From assembly GCF_905220365.1 (NCBI RefSeq), contig NC_061138.1, positions 4,107,814-4,171,813 of the forward strand: a DNA stretch of 64,000 nt. Reading direction: 5' to 3'. Under the pieces are notes generated by a model, which searched no databases, was not told the origin of the DNA, and saw only the letters and a list, made by a program, of their open reading frames with translations. Below are positions 18,301 to 23,689 of this stretch, piece after piece (the first letter of the stretch is position 1; each line of letters opens with the position of its first letter). The translations under genes and the position numbers were made by a program. The stretch is from Vanessa cardui (taxonomy: Eukaryota; Arthropoda; Insecta; Lepidoptera; Nymphalidae).

Positions 18301-20636
18301 GATGAAGAATAATAGAAAGAAAGGAAATGCGCCTCCCGAATAAATTGGGATACGGCCAAAGAAAAGTAGAAAGTGACACGAGACAGAGTTTGTGTTTTAA
18401 AGCCAAATTTTATATCTATCAGTAATAATATCAAATGCCTTTTATGTAGAATGGATCTCACATTACTCGACCCAAAATTGTTCCCGTGGAATACTTCATC
18501 TCATTAGTAAAACATTATGACATACCTTTAAATAAACTTCTTCCTTTAACTGATCGACCTTAGCTATAAGCCTCGCTCCGTGGACATCAATAGTGACGAC
18601 TACACTGTGCCAATTGTCTCTGTTAAGTCCTCTTCCTACTGTTACTGACGTGAGATGCTTCCCAAATACATGGACCACTAGAATCAGAGAAATAATAATT
18701 GATTGAGTCAGTCTAACTACATGGTCAAGGGACATAAATTCTTAGCTACCAAGGATAGTCTATGTGTAATGTGAGGTATACTTAATATTTTTGGCTGCGA
18801 AAATGTCTATAGGTGTAAACAATTTGCCATTAGGTGGTCAATTTAACAACTTAAATAATAGAAGAATCATTATTTCAATGGGGACTTTTGAGCTGTGCAT
18901 ATAATGGAAATTGTCTGTATTAATCAAGGTCCATTTTCAAATTTTCAACGATCTATAATATTGTTAAATAAAAATACATGGTAAAAGTTATCCAATGAAA
19001 GCAACAACCCGATCTGAATCGATATTAGTTAAAATGAATAAGATAGACCAATTAAAATCTCCATATCATTTTAAAAGCTGTATAGACTTACTATATTTTA
19101 TTACAGCATATACGCTTCTAATTTATTATTTAAGTGGATAGTAAATTACCTCACATTAGCAGCGAGCTTGCAATCTTGCTCTGCAGTTAACTAAATTAGT
19201 TTTTATTTAATTGTATATTTTATTAGCATATCTACCTTTAAGTTCTCCTTTCTCTACGATGACGTATAACGCGTAAGGTTGCATTTTGAAAACAGGATTC
19301 TTAACGTTGTGATAAACTAAAAGACCATGAGGAAGTCTCGTGCGAAACTTGAACGATATTTCTCGGCACAATCTGCAAATATTTGGTAAAAAAAAAACAG
19401 AAGAAACAGTCTTTAAAAATGTCAAAGCTGAATTTACAATCACCAACAACAATAGCCTTTAAATTACCCACTGCTGGGCTAAGGCCTCCTCTCCCCTTAA
19501 GGAGAAGGCTTTTGGAACATATTCCACATCTTTGATCCAATGCGGGTTGTTGGAATACACATGTGGCACAATTTCTATGAAATTAGATACATGCAGGTTT
19601 TCTCACGATGTTTTCCTTCACCGCCGAGCACGAGATGAATTATAAACACAAATTAAGCAAATGAATATTCAGTGGTGCTTGCCTGAGTTGCGTTCTAACC
19701 ACTGGGCAATCTCGGCTCGTTTACAATCAAATATGTTTTAATGAAAACAATTATGCAATGATGGTGCAAGTAACTATATTCAAATTAAACTTAAGGTATG
19801 AATAAAACAGGTGCTTGTATCCACTAACCTTAATTGAAATCTTTGTATGATATCCCCATCAAGCTGTATGAATGTGTTATCTTTGGCAAACATGAAGGTC
19901 TGATGGTGTCCAGATTCAGCGAAGGTGAGGAACCGGTCCCTATCACTTGGTGGTATCGGTGGTATAACAGTGGCATATGTAGAGGTAGAAATGTTTATCG
20001 TTGTAGGTAAGGGTGACGTGGAAGTGAAGGGTAATGTTGTTTGTAGTGGAGCTGAAATAAAACATTTCGAATTGTTCTTAATTATTGAGATCAATTTTAT
20101 AATTCAAGGCTAAATAATTCAATGAACAGTAGTCTATATAACTTCAGAATCTTTAACGTCATAGTACAAATTTTATTTATTGTGATCTTTATGTTGTATT
20201 CTTTGCCAAATATATAAGCGACCCGTCTCAGCTTCGCACGGCTACTTTGTATGTTTCGTTATACTATGACAACATTACATAAAATCATTATAATTTGTAG
20301 CCTATGTGTTATTTTAATGTATAACCAATATTACTGTAACATTTCATCCAAATCCGTCGAGTAGTTTTATCGTGAAAGAGTAACAAACGTACATACATCT
20401 AGCCTCACTAACTTTAGAATTTATAATATTGGTAGGATTATTGTATTTAGGAATATAACAATTTCGGCTTTAAGTTATTTAAATACGCATAAGTTAAGTG
20501 TTACCTTTCTCCTCAGAAGCTAAATCTACTGGAAGGCTTGTGTCAACATCAGCTATTCCATATGAAATCAATATCACGGCTATGTATATTCCTCGTCTTT
20601 CCCGCAAGCCCATTTTGCTCGGTTAATGTCATTTAT
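156..20636 (-). CDS. axo: Axotactin-like neurexin/Caspr-superfamily gene, 20 coding exons, 3' end outside window
   Basis: I assembled this gene from 20 exons on the minus strand; each has AG/GT borders and every junction keeps the reading phase, giving 1,423 residues from the ATG at 20613. Domains in order: signal peptide (about 1-22), Thr/Ser/Pro-rich linker (37-75), LamG1 (about 80-255), EGF1 (275-323), LamG2 (330-500), LamG3 (505-663), EGF2 (about 677-720), fibrinogen-like segment (about 724-920), LamG4 (924-1080), EGF3 (about 1100-1139), LamG5 (1140-1340), EGF4 (about 1357-1395) and the first part of LamG6. There is no N-terminal discoidin domain, which argues against neurexin-IV and for axotactin, a secreted glial protein acting on axons in Drosophila. 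Introns carry SINEs, MITEs and Helitron-like debris. Family membership is firm; the axotactin assignment rests on domain order. A membrane anchor, if any, would lie beyond base 1. Confidence 0.8.
395..550. repeat. 156-bp near-complete hairpin (foldback) in the last axotactin-like intron
   Basis: Arms 395-451 and 495-550 are inverted copies with a handful of mismatches (starting AGTAGACAACTCAGTG against AGTAGAAAACTCAGTG in reverse). The inner bases CAATTAACCTAC/GTAGGTTCAATTG continue the pairing almost to the centre. In the pre-mRNA of the minus-strand gene this would fold into a long stem ending 18 bases before the CAG acceptor of coding exon 20. It could be a palindromic MITE. No second copy was noticed in the window. 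Confidence 0.8.
644..900 (-). repeat. Metulj-type tRNA-derived SINE, degraded head
   Basis: It contains CCACTGCT, then TTGGAACATATTCC, AATGCGGGTTGGTGGAATGC, TTCCTTCACCGCCGAGCACG and GCTTGCCTGGGTTTGAACCC (B box on the minus strand). The tRNA-like head at the right end is decayed. It lies in the last visible intron of the axotactin-like gene, in the gene's sense orientation. Confidence 0.8.
992..1288. mobile_element. MITE with about 65-bp terminal inverted repeats
   Basis: The left end TTATACAGGGTTTTTGG and the right end, in reverse TTATACAGGGTTGTTGG, begin inverted repeats. These continue through CTCGACGTATATCCGTTAGG and GGTGACTATTTGCAATA. The flanking TA suggests a TA target duplication, as in Tc1/mariner-type MITEs. 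The AT-rich interior has no coding capacity. It lies in an axotactin-like intron. Confidence 0.75.
1347..1550 (-). CDS. axo: Axotactin-like coding exon 19: end of LamG5
   Basis: Encodes residues 1283-1350. A proline-rich insert (RPQRPPAPPTD) precedes YFQMNLGGYDPYSLHL and YVGCVRGFKIADHVVDL, the C-terminal LamG strands and cysteine. The acceptor is TTTTCAG and the donor CAAG|GTAAGA. Confidence 0.82.
1851..2158 (-). mobile_element. hAT-like MITE copy 1 with 8-bp target duplication
   Basis: About 308 bp with imperfect ~28-bp terminal inverted repeats (CAAGGATATTCTAATAAACA on the left; the right end in reverse is CAATGATGTTCTAGTAAACA). It is flanked by perfect TTAGCAAC duplications at 1843-1850 and 2159-2166. 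An 8-bp duplication is typical of hAT transposons. It contains a subterminal palindrome, ACGTCCCAATTGGGACGT. Related copies are at 4442 and 29691. Confidence 0.85.
2611..3039 (-). CDS. axo: Axotactin-like coding exon 18: LamG5
   Basis: Encodes residues 1140-1282, with strands such as MMTASVLVNLRTYGADALVL, then FIHLFIHNGTQIVYLF. Third codon positions are strongly G/C here, unlike the AT-rich exons toward the 5' end. The acceptor is TTGCAG and the donor CTTG|GTGAGT. Long open frames on the plus strand at this locus are shadows of this exon. Confidence 0.82.
3749..3996 (-). CDS. axo: Axotactin-like coding exon 17: LamG4 end and EGF3
   Basis: Encodes residues 1057-1139. GLIGCFRGLVVNGEILDI closes LamG4. 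EGF3 follows with CKPSCVPNPCQNKATC, YECIC and GVHC. The acceptor is TTTCCAG and the donor GAAA|GTAAGC. It ends in phase 1. Confidence 0.83.
4049..4122 (-). repeat. Truncated Metulj-type SINE (3' tail only)
   Basis: CAACAACAACAGCCTGTAAA, then CCCACTGCTGGGCTAAAGGC and TCCTCTCCCTTTGAGG match the SINE tail. The tRNA-like head is missing. It starts 53 bases upstream, in gene sense, of the boundary of coding exon 17. Confidence 0.75.
4442..4748 (+). mobile_element. hAT-like MITE copy 2, adjacent to a splice donor
   Basis: Same family as the elements at 1851 and 29691: CAATGTTGTAGTAAACAGAT on the left and AACATATCTGTTTATTAGAA plus TATCATTG on the right. The CCTAATTGGGACGT palindrome region and a CCCCGGCGCGGCACAC segment lie inside. 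Its flanks (AGTGGAAA/AATTTAAA) no longer form a duplication. It ends 19 bases from coding exon 16. Confidence 0.82.
4768..4993 (-). CDS. axo: Axotactin-like coding exon 16: LamG4 body
   Basis: Encodes residues 982-1056. It carries RKLNGGEWHKIWIDY, the LamG W-H motif, and FEGSMFIGGAT. The acceptor is ATTACAG and the donor CTGC|GTGAGT. A hAT-type MITE ends only 19 bases beyond the exon edge, inside the following intron. Confidence 0.82.
5085..5250 (+). mobile_element. Helitron-like (Lep1-type) nonautonomous element, 3' part
   Basis: It carries CTGTCTGTCTGTTGCTCTTT, CGGCTGAACCGAATTTGATG and the terminus GCGAGCGAAGCCGCGGGTAA ending CTAG followed by T, the Helitron CTRR|T end. The 5' TC end is not clear, so the start is approximate. 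A SINE is inserted immediately after its 3' end. Confidence 0.6.
5261..5564 (-). repeat. Metulj-type SINE, (GTT)n-tailed subfamily, with target duplication
   Basis: Complete copy: an AAC-repeat tail, CTGCTGGGC-like tail box, TTCCTTCACCGCTGAGCACG, GAATCAGCGGTGCTTGCCTG and the tRNA-like head ending GGGCCATCTCGAC. GCTTGTAA is duplicated at 5253-5260 and 5565-5572, showing target-primed insertion next to a Helitron end. It shares diagnostic bases with the copies at 21912 and 46607. Confidence 0.85.
5684..5857 (-). CDS. axo: Axotactin-like coding exon 15: start of LamG4
   Basis: Encodes residues 924-981, with SQSYIEVPGW and the strands IAFSFRTTGTSAILLFQ opening LamG4. The acceptor is TTTATAG and the donor AGCG|GTAAAG. 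It ends in phase 1. Confidence 0.8.
6393..6607 (-). CDS. axo: Axotactin-like coding exon 14: end of fibrinogen-like segment
   Basis: Encodes residues 852-923. The cysteine cluster GYCPCGVNATCVNPTQSCNC is followed by LGITEMFFLQ and ITLGPLECVET, the tail of the fibrinogen-like region before LamG4. The acceptor is TTTTCAG and the donor ACAA|GTTAGT. Confidence 0.8.
6651..6924. repeat. Tandem duplication of a ~120-bp intronic segment
   Basis: ATTAGAAACAGCTTACTTAT through TTACAATGTT occurs at 6651-6770 and again at 6804-6924 with only a few differences. The two copies are separated by about 33 bases. The block is AT-rich intron sequence with no recognised element ends. Confidence 0.85.
7281..7530 (-). 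repeat. Lepidopteran retroposon family B copy
   Basis: It reads, on the plus strand, a T-run, GCTATAGGTTGGCGGACAAG, ATGTGGGCCACCTGATGGTA, CACCATCACCCATAGACATT, ATGTTATGTCCCTTGTACCT and TTTGGCGGTAGAATA. The T-run is the reverse of a 3' A-tail, so the element points to the minus strand. The same family recurs about a dozen times here. I know it as a common lepidopteran non-LTR/SINE-like repeat but cannot name it with certainty. Confidence 0.75.
8536..8672 (+). repeat. Degenerate retroposon family B fragment
   Basis: GCTCTCAAGTTTGGCAGCGC, AATATTTCTAACAG, GTGACCACTTACCATCAGGT and a terminal ATAAAAA match the 3' half of family B. It ends about 20 bases from the donor of coding exon 13. Confidence 0.5.
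8693..8904 (-). CDS. axo: Axotactin-like coding exon 13: fibrinogen-like segment
   Basis: Encodes residues 782-851, including FCRQYIKYDCNMAPLELHS, the cysteine-containing signature of the fibrinogen-like segment in Caspr-type proteins. The acceptor is TTTTTAG and the donor AAAAG|GTAAGC. It ends in phase 2. A degenerate retroposon abuts the donor side of the exon. Confidence 0.8.
9434..9597 (-). repeat. Non-LTR retrotransposon 3'-tail repeat
   Basis: AAATCAAAATAAACTTTATT, CAAGTGGGCTTTTACAAGCA, GAAGCTACCACCGGTTCGGA and GAAACTCAGTAGTTACTC form a repeat frequent in butterfly genomes, read here in reverse. The related end CCTACTTGAATTAAATATAT appears near 60190. I infer it is a LINE 3' end; the clade is not determined. 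Confidence 0.55.
9610..9812 (-). CDS. axo: Axotactin-like coding exon 12: EGF2 end and fibrinogen-like segment
   Basis: Encodes residues 714-781. It closes EGF2 (GYIGENC), then gives KTCEELALLGYTRNDVYLID and DIDGNGKFPPAHVKCEF. This is the truncated fibrinogen-like module typical of Caspr/neurexin-IV/axotactin proteins. The acceptor is CAAACAG, the donor AAGTT|GTAAGT, and the exon ends in phase 0. Confidence 0.82.
10190..10482 (-). repeat. Metulj-type SINE, diverged full-length copy
   Basis: The tail CTGTAAA is altered to TTGTAAATTTTCAACTGCTG. Body boxes AATGCGGGTTGGTGG and CATGCAGGTTTCCTCACGAT are present, and the head TGGGTTTGAACCCGCAATCA to GGGCCATCTCGGCT is intact. It is in the sense orientation of the axotactin-like gene. 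Confidence 0.85.
11008..11240 (-). mobile_element. Helitron-like element remnant (family C)
   Basis: GACTAGCCTCGCCTTAGCTT, CGCACGGG at the left and CAAAATCCGCTTCGTAGTTT on the right match, in reverse, the family seen intact at 53994. The 5' end is decayed. Confidence 0.45.
11418..11566 (-). CDS. axo: Axotactin-like coding exon 11: EGF2
   Basis: Encodes residues 664-713. A linker is followed by EGF2, CRYVDPCTRPNTCEHGGIC and VICNC; the last cysteine is in the next exon. The acceptor is GGACCAG, the donor ACAG|GTATGT, and the exon ends in phase 1. Confidence 0.82.
12672..12962 (-). repeat. Retroposon family B, near full-length
   Basis: GGTATAAGTTGGCGGACGAG, CTGATGGTAAGTGGTCACCA, AACCTTGGGAACTAAGATGC, CTCACTCACCCTTCAAACCG, GGAACACAACAATACTGCGT and ACGGGCTTGCACAGAGCCCT occur in the family's order. 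It lies in the intron between coding exons 10 and 11. Confidence 0.8.
13609..13726 (-). CDS. axo: Axotactin-like coding exon 10: end of LamG3
   Basis: Encodes residues 625-663, including KIVIGSGLKSANLGLIGCM and KINGLLIEP, the LamG C-terminal disulfide and last strand. The acceptor is TTAACAG, the donor CCAAG|GTAAGC, and the exon ends in phase 2. Confidence 0.8.
14125..14307 (+). repeat. 5'-truncated Metulj-type SINE
   Basis: GGTGAAGGAAAACATCGTGA, GGAAACCTGCATGTATCTAA, CCACATGTGCATTCCACCAA, CAGCAGTGGGAAATTAATAG and GCTGTTACTACTACTA give the body and tail. The tRNA-like head is absent. It is the only SINE copy of this family in antisense orientation to the axotactin-like gene. Confidence 0.8.
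14991..15074 (-). repeat. Truncated Metulj-type SINE next to an exon
   Basis: CAATAGCAACAGCCTGTCAA, CCCACTGCTGGGCTAAGGCC and CTTTGAGGAGAAGGCTTGGA match the SINE tail. The body and head are missing. It lies 42 bases downstream, in gene sense, of coding exon 9. Confidence 0.75.
15117..15297 (-). CDS. axo: Axotactin-like coding exon 9: LamG3 middle
   Basis: Encodes residues 565-624 with the LamG motif FNVSNDWHTVELDYRKGRI. The acceptor is TTCTCAG, the donor TTTG|GTAAGT, and the exon ends in phase 1. A truncated SINE lies 42 bases past the donor. Confidence 0.82.
15758..16117 (+). other. Unassigned 119-codon open frame opposite an axotactin-like intron
   Basis: The frame starts MKDAINDPMEFALLVHSWLE and includes DMYPDGFTQRHIPLKESQ before turning AT-driven (many Lys, Asn, Tyr, Ile). 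The first half looks more protein-like than chance frames here. I do not recognise it. Its 3' part overlaps coding exon 8 on the other strand by 26 bases. It may be a decayed exon or transposon remnant. Confidence 0.2.
16092..16706 (-). CDS. axo: Axotactin-like coding exon 8: LamG2 body and LamG3 start
   Basis: The largest exon (615 bp, 205 codons, phase 0 on both sides) encodes residues 360-564. It holds most of LamG2, including NNNMWHNLTVIIH and EIYICGGPDL with FAGNLKYVYYND. It then starts LamG3 with the strands SINLIFDFKTSKNMAVLAYS. The acceptor is CTTTCAG and the donor GGGAG|GTAAGC. Confidence 0.85.
17188..17294 (-). CDS. axo: Axotactin-like coding exon 7: start of LamG2
   Basis: Encodes residues 324-359, opening LamG2 with SSYVSYRVYDWKDRVHS and the strand TRVSLHFK. 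The acceptor is ATATCAG and the donor TTAAG|GTAGAT. The exon ends in phase 0. Confidence 0.78.
17383..17667 (-). CDS. axo: Axotactin-like coding exon 6: LamG1 end and EGF1
   Basis: Encodes residues 229-323. It begins with the LamG closing motif IIESFVGCISDMVL (Cys of the terminal disulfide). A 25-residue linker and an EGF module follow, with six cysteines from CIDKCKTMENLC through YRCDC to EEQLC. The acceptor is GTTTTAG and the donor TACA|GTAAGT. Confidence 0.82.
17773..17836 (-). CDS. axo: Axotactin-like coding exon 5: 64-bp exon of LamG1
   Basis: A short exon encoding residues 208-228 (GLSFDTNYGITDNLTSVILI). It is bounded by TTTCAG and GGAG|GTGAGT and runs from phase 0 to phase 1. It supplies the penultimate LamG strands and joins cleanly to GG in the next exon. 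The open frame continues upstream of the acceptor, but the phase and the family alignment support this start. Confidence 0.75.
18186..18380 (+). repeat. Degenerate LINE 3'-end remnant
   Basis: GAAAGGCAGAGGACGACCTA, AGAAGTGCATGGAGCGAGTG, AGACGTGAACGATCAGATGA and CCCGAATAAATTGGGATACG resemble the C-terminal coding end of RTE-like endonuclease/reverse-transcriptase elements (AEDDLRSAW, then PPE*IGI). Stops interrupt it. It lies in the intron between coding exons 4 and 5. Confidence 0.4.
18526..18677 (-). CDS. axo: Axotactin-like coding exon 4: LamG1 middle
   Basis: Encodes residues 157-207. It carries the LamG motif LNRDNWHSVVVTID (D/W-H-S-V) and then the strand leading to EEVYLK. The acceptor is TTCTAG, the donor AAAG|GTATGT, and the exon ends in phase 0. 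Confidence 0.82.
19236..19372 (-). CDS. axo: Axotactin-like coding exon 3: LamG1 core
   Basis: Encodes residues 111-156, including ISFKFRTRLPHGLLVYH, the strand-turn-strand signature of LamG folds. The acceptor is TTTGCAG and the donor AAAG|GTAGAT. A SINE copy sits 70 bases upstream in the preceding intron. Confidence 0.82.
19443..19719 (-). repeat. Metulj-type SINE with 10-bp target duplication
   Basis: It runs from the ACCAACAACAATAGCC tail through TGCTGGGCTAAGGCCTCCTC, TTCCTTCACCGCCGAGCACG and GGTGCTTGCCTGAGTTGCG to GGGCAATCTCGGCTC. A short internal deletion removes the B-box region. TTTACAATCA flanks it at 19433-19442 and 19720-19729. Confidence 0.87.
19829..20051 (-). CDS. axo: Axotactin-like coding exon 2: Thr/Pro linker and start of LamG1
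   Basis: Encodes residues 37-110. The first half is rich in Thr, Ser and Pro, a likely O-glycosylated linker. The second half starts LamG1 with the FIQLDGDIIQRFQLR beta strands. The acceptor is TTTCAG, the donor AAG|GTTAGT, and the exon ends in phase 2, which matches the next exon. Confidence 0.8.
20208..20450 (-). mobile_element. Helitron-like element remnant
   Basis: AAGCGACCCGTCTCAGCTTC and GCACGGC at the left, CCAAATCCGTCGAGTAGTTT in the middle and TTTATAATATTGGTAGGATT at the right are the reverse of a Lep1-type Helitron-like element. Its terminal bases have diverged. Confidence 0.45.
20505..20636 (-). CDS. axo: Axotactin-like coding exon 1: 5'UTR end, start codon and signal peptide
   Basis: The ATG is at 20613-20611 and opens MGLRERRGIYIAVILISYGI, a basic N-region followed by a hydrophobic core typical of a signal peptide. 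It encodes residues 1-36. A CAG acceptor at 20639-20637 precedes 23 untranslated bases, so another noncoding exon lies upstream. The donor is AAAG|GTAACA. The exon ends in phase 1. Confidence 0.8.
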
Positions 20637-20709
20637 CTGAAAAATATCTTTTTTATATAATATAAATAAGAATATTTTGCTTAGTTATACTCATCTTATA
20701 TTCTTACTG

Positions 20710-20925
20710 AAACGGTAGTACTCAGTACTGTGTTCCGGAAGGGTGAGTAAGTCAATTATAGGCACAAGGGACACAACTTAGCTTTCAAGATTGGAGGTGC
20801 ATTGGCAATGTAAAATCGTTAATATTTCTCACAGTGGCAATGTCTATGGGCGGTGGTGACCTTTTACCATCAGATCTCCCATTTACCAATACTACGAATA
20901 TCATAAAAATACTATTGCAATCTTA
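20710..20925 (+). repeat. Retroposon family B, diverged copy
   Basis: GTAGTACTCAGTACTGTGTT, CCGGAAGGGTGAGTAAG, AGGCACAAGGGACACAACTT, TCTATGGGCGGTGGTGACC and a final CATAAAAATAC follow the family order on the plus strand. Confidence 0.65.
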
Positions 20926-21162
20926 TAAAAAATGATTTGTTTCGAATAATTATGATTTGATTTGATGCAAGAATGCGATTAGCAAGATCAATTAATTAAA
21001 TTAATTTTCTAAGCATGTCCAATGATTAATTTTTCCATCGCGGTACCCAGTTTGATTAACGACATTAAATTTAATATTCTTACATCGAGATAAAATGATT
21101 ACCACCATTGAATATGAAAGCCGTTAAGAGAATAAAGTTTACGTGGTTTTACGGTTAAATGA

Positions 21163-21460
21163 GCCGAGATGGCCCAGTGGTTAGAACACGTGCATCTTAA
21201 CCGATGATTTCGGGTTTAAACACAGGCAAGCACCACTTTATATATGTGCTTAATTTGTGTTTACAATTCATCTCGTGCTCGGCGGTGAAGGAAAACATCG
21301 TGAGGAAACCTGCATGTGTCTAATTTCATCGAAATTCTGCCACATGTGCATTCCACCAACCCGCATTGGAACAGCGTGGTGGAATATGTTCCAAACCCTC
21401 TCCTTAATGGGAGAGGAGGCTATTAGCCCAGCAGTGGGAAATTTACAGGCTGTTACTTAC
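21163..21460 (+). repeat. Full-length Metulj-type SINE with perfect 15-bp target duplication
   Basis: A tRNA-like head (GCCGAGATGGCCCAGTGGTT with A box) comes first. GTGAAGGAAAACATCGTGAG, CATTCCACCAACCCGCATTG and CAGCAGTGGGAAATTTACAG, then GCTGTTACTTAC, complete it. TTTACGGTTAAATGA is duplicated at 21148-21162 and 21461-21475, a clean retroposition footprint. The B box is altered (GGGTTTAAACA). Confidence 0.92.
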
Positions 21461-21911
21461 TTTACGGTTAAATGACTGGGATATATTTTAAAGCGAGTTC
21501 TCAATTTCAAAATAATTCTCAAATAAAATGTTTTGGACAGGTCTGGAATATTTTTTATCTTCGTTGACTTTGAGTAGTCCGCTTTATTCTTGTTTCATAT
21601 ATTAATGCTTCTGCAAAAATAAATACTATGTGTTGTTTTGTTTCCCAGTGCTTGCGTAGGTGGCTAATTTGCTAATTTAAAAAAAAAGTAGCACTTGTGT
21701 AGTGTTCGACAACACGAAGAAAATTACGGACACTATTACTAAGACTCCTGTCCAACCGTCTGTCAGTCCGTTTGTCATGAGGCTGCATCTCATGAACCGT
21801 GATAGTTAGACTATACGACTATATATTATTATTATACACGTTCTGTTATGTATTTTGACTGAAGCAAATACACCGGTTTTTATGGAGTGTAAATTTTATC
21901 TTGTAAGCTGT

Positions 21912-22220
21912 ATAAACAACAACAACAAGAGCCTGTAAATTCCCACTGCTGGGCTAAAGGCCTCCTCTCCCTTTGAGGAGAAGATTTGGAACATATTCCA
22001 CCACGCTGTTCCAATGCAGGTTGGTGGAATTCAAATGTGGCAGAATTTCTATGAAATTTGTCACTTGCAGGTTTCCTCACGATGTTTTCCTTGACCGCTG
22101 AGCACGAGATGAATTATAAAGACAAATTAAGCACATGAATCAGCGGTGCTTGCCTGGGTTTGAACCCGCAATCATCGGTTAAGATGCACGCGTTCTAACC
22201 ACTGGGCCATCTCGACCCAC
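21912..22220 (-). repeat. Full-length Metulj-type SINE, (GTT)n-tailed subfamily
   Basis: AACAACAACAACAAGAGCCT tail, CTGCTGGGCTAAAGGCCTCC, AATTTGTCACTTGCAGGTTT, CAGCGGTGCTTGCCTGGGTT and GGGCCATCTCGACC are seen. GTAAGCTGT is duplicated at 21903-21911 and 22221-22229. Confidence 0.9.
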
Positions 22221-22229
22221 GTAAGCTGT

Positions 22230-23390
22230 CTAGTTTTTGTTAAAATTTAAAGCAGCGGCTGTAGCGCTTTATTCCGCAAAATCAGATAATTTGTATAATC
22301 ACATGATCTTAATATTTGTCACCATATTTGCAACGGTTACAGCTTACCAGTGAGTGCTAGGTTTTAAGTTTACGCGAGCAGAGTTGTTAAGAAAGTCGAA
22401 TAACGAGTTGCAGCGTTTAATAGTAATGAAAAAGTTACATTAACAACCAGTATTACGTTTTATATGTAAGAATTAAAAAGTATGTTTTTGATTATCTGTA
22501 TGCGTTAACATCGAAACTTTTTATTGTACTGTTGAGTATATATAATATTGCATTTTTGCTCAATTTTCAAATGACTTAAGTCTTGCTTTAAAGATTATAA
22601 TATAATAATAAACACTTATTCTATACATTATACGGAATCCTACATATAATTTCTTATTAACAATTAAATCAACATGAGATCGAATGGGATTTTGAGCCAC
22701 CTTGAAACATAGATTAAAAATTGAAGTACAGAGTAAAGTATCAATACTTTTTATTTAATATTGGTACCTAAGTGTTTAATTAGCTAGACATATTTCATAA
22801 GAATATATACCTAATTAGTTTATTAAATAATAATTATTTCCGTATTGAACGTTTGCTATTAATGTATCTTATCTAGATATAATTATTTTTCCTTATCCGA
22901 ATATAGTTTAATAAGAGTATATTTCTTATATGGAAATAAATAGCTCATTGACAATTCAAATCTAGAAAGAAGGTTGTATATTATGGTATCTATATTCTTA
23001 ATTTAAATTATTATATGATCATGTTACTTTGTATATATGTATATAGCTAGCTTGTGAGATCTCGATGTCCTAGGCAAAACTCCTAAGTTGGCTCAAAAGA
23101 CGTTTTCGTTCGTTCGTTTTCTGGTTTTTTTGCCAGCAACACATATTTATCTTACAATAAAGTTTTGCTTTGGCAAACAAGCAACAATGTTTGTCCTCAG
23201 GAGCAGGACTTATTCCAGTCGTATCAGATTAGCTGCCCAATGTTATGAGGGTAGGAGAAAGTGATCTATGTTTGGGCGTATACCTATTTGTGCATAATAT
23301 TATGTTCTGCGCACCTGGCTAGTCTCTGGAATAACTGCCGTGACAGAAATCGGTTAGGTAGTAATAAACATTTTATATATACATATAGTA
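22230..23390. other. AT-rich stretch, no gene seen
   Basis: No exon-like frame with splice sites was recognised on either strand. Around 23180-23340 the base composition is somewhat more balanced but still shows no coherent frame. It is probably intron or upstream DNA of the axotactin-like gene. Confidence 0.5.
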
Positions 23391-23392
23391 AA

Positions 23393-23684
23393 GTAACACC
23401 CTGTCAATTTCCCACTTCTGGGATAAGGCCACCTCTTCCATTAAGGAGAGTGTTTGTAACGTATTCCACCACGATGTTCCAATGCGAGTTGGTGGAATGC
23501 ACATGTGGCAGAATTTCGATGAAATTAGACATACAGGTTTCCTCAAGATGTTTTCCTTCACCGCCGAGCACGAGATGAATTATAAATACAAATCAAGCAC
23601 ATATATATAGTGGTGCTTGCCTGTATTTGAACCCGCAATCATCGATTGAGATGCACGCGTTCTAACCACTAGGCCATCTCAGCT
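23393..23684 (-). repeat. Full-length Metulj-type SINE, diverged
   Basis: CCTGTCAATTTCCCACTTCT, AAGGCCACCTCTTCCATTAA, AATGCGAGTTGGTGGAATGC, TTCCTTCACCGCCGAGCACG, TTTGAACCCGCAATCATCGA and TAGGCCATCTCAGCT keep the family order. Scattered substitutions indicate an older insertion. Confidence 0.87.
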
Positions 23685-23689
23685 CTCTT

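Noticed and set aside
156..20636. Neurexin-IV or neurexin-1 identity
   Set aside because: There is no discoidin domain after the signal peptide as in neurexin-IV, and a Caspr-type fibrinogen-like segment is present that neurexin-1 lacks. Axotactin fits better, though only a sequence search would settle it.
21161..21240. tRNA gene
   Set aside because: A and B boxes are present, but the sequence is the head of a SINE with body, tail and target duplication. The same applies to other tRNA-like heads.
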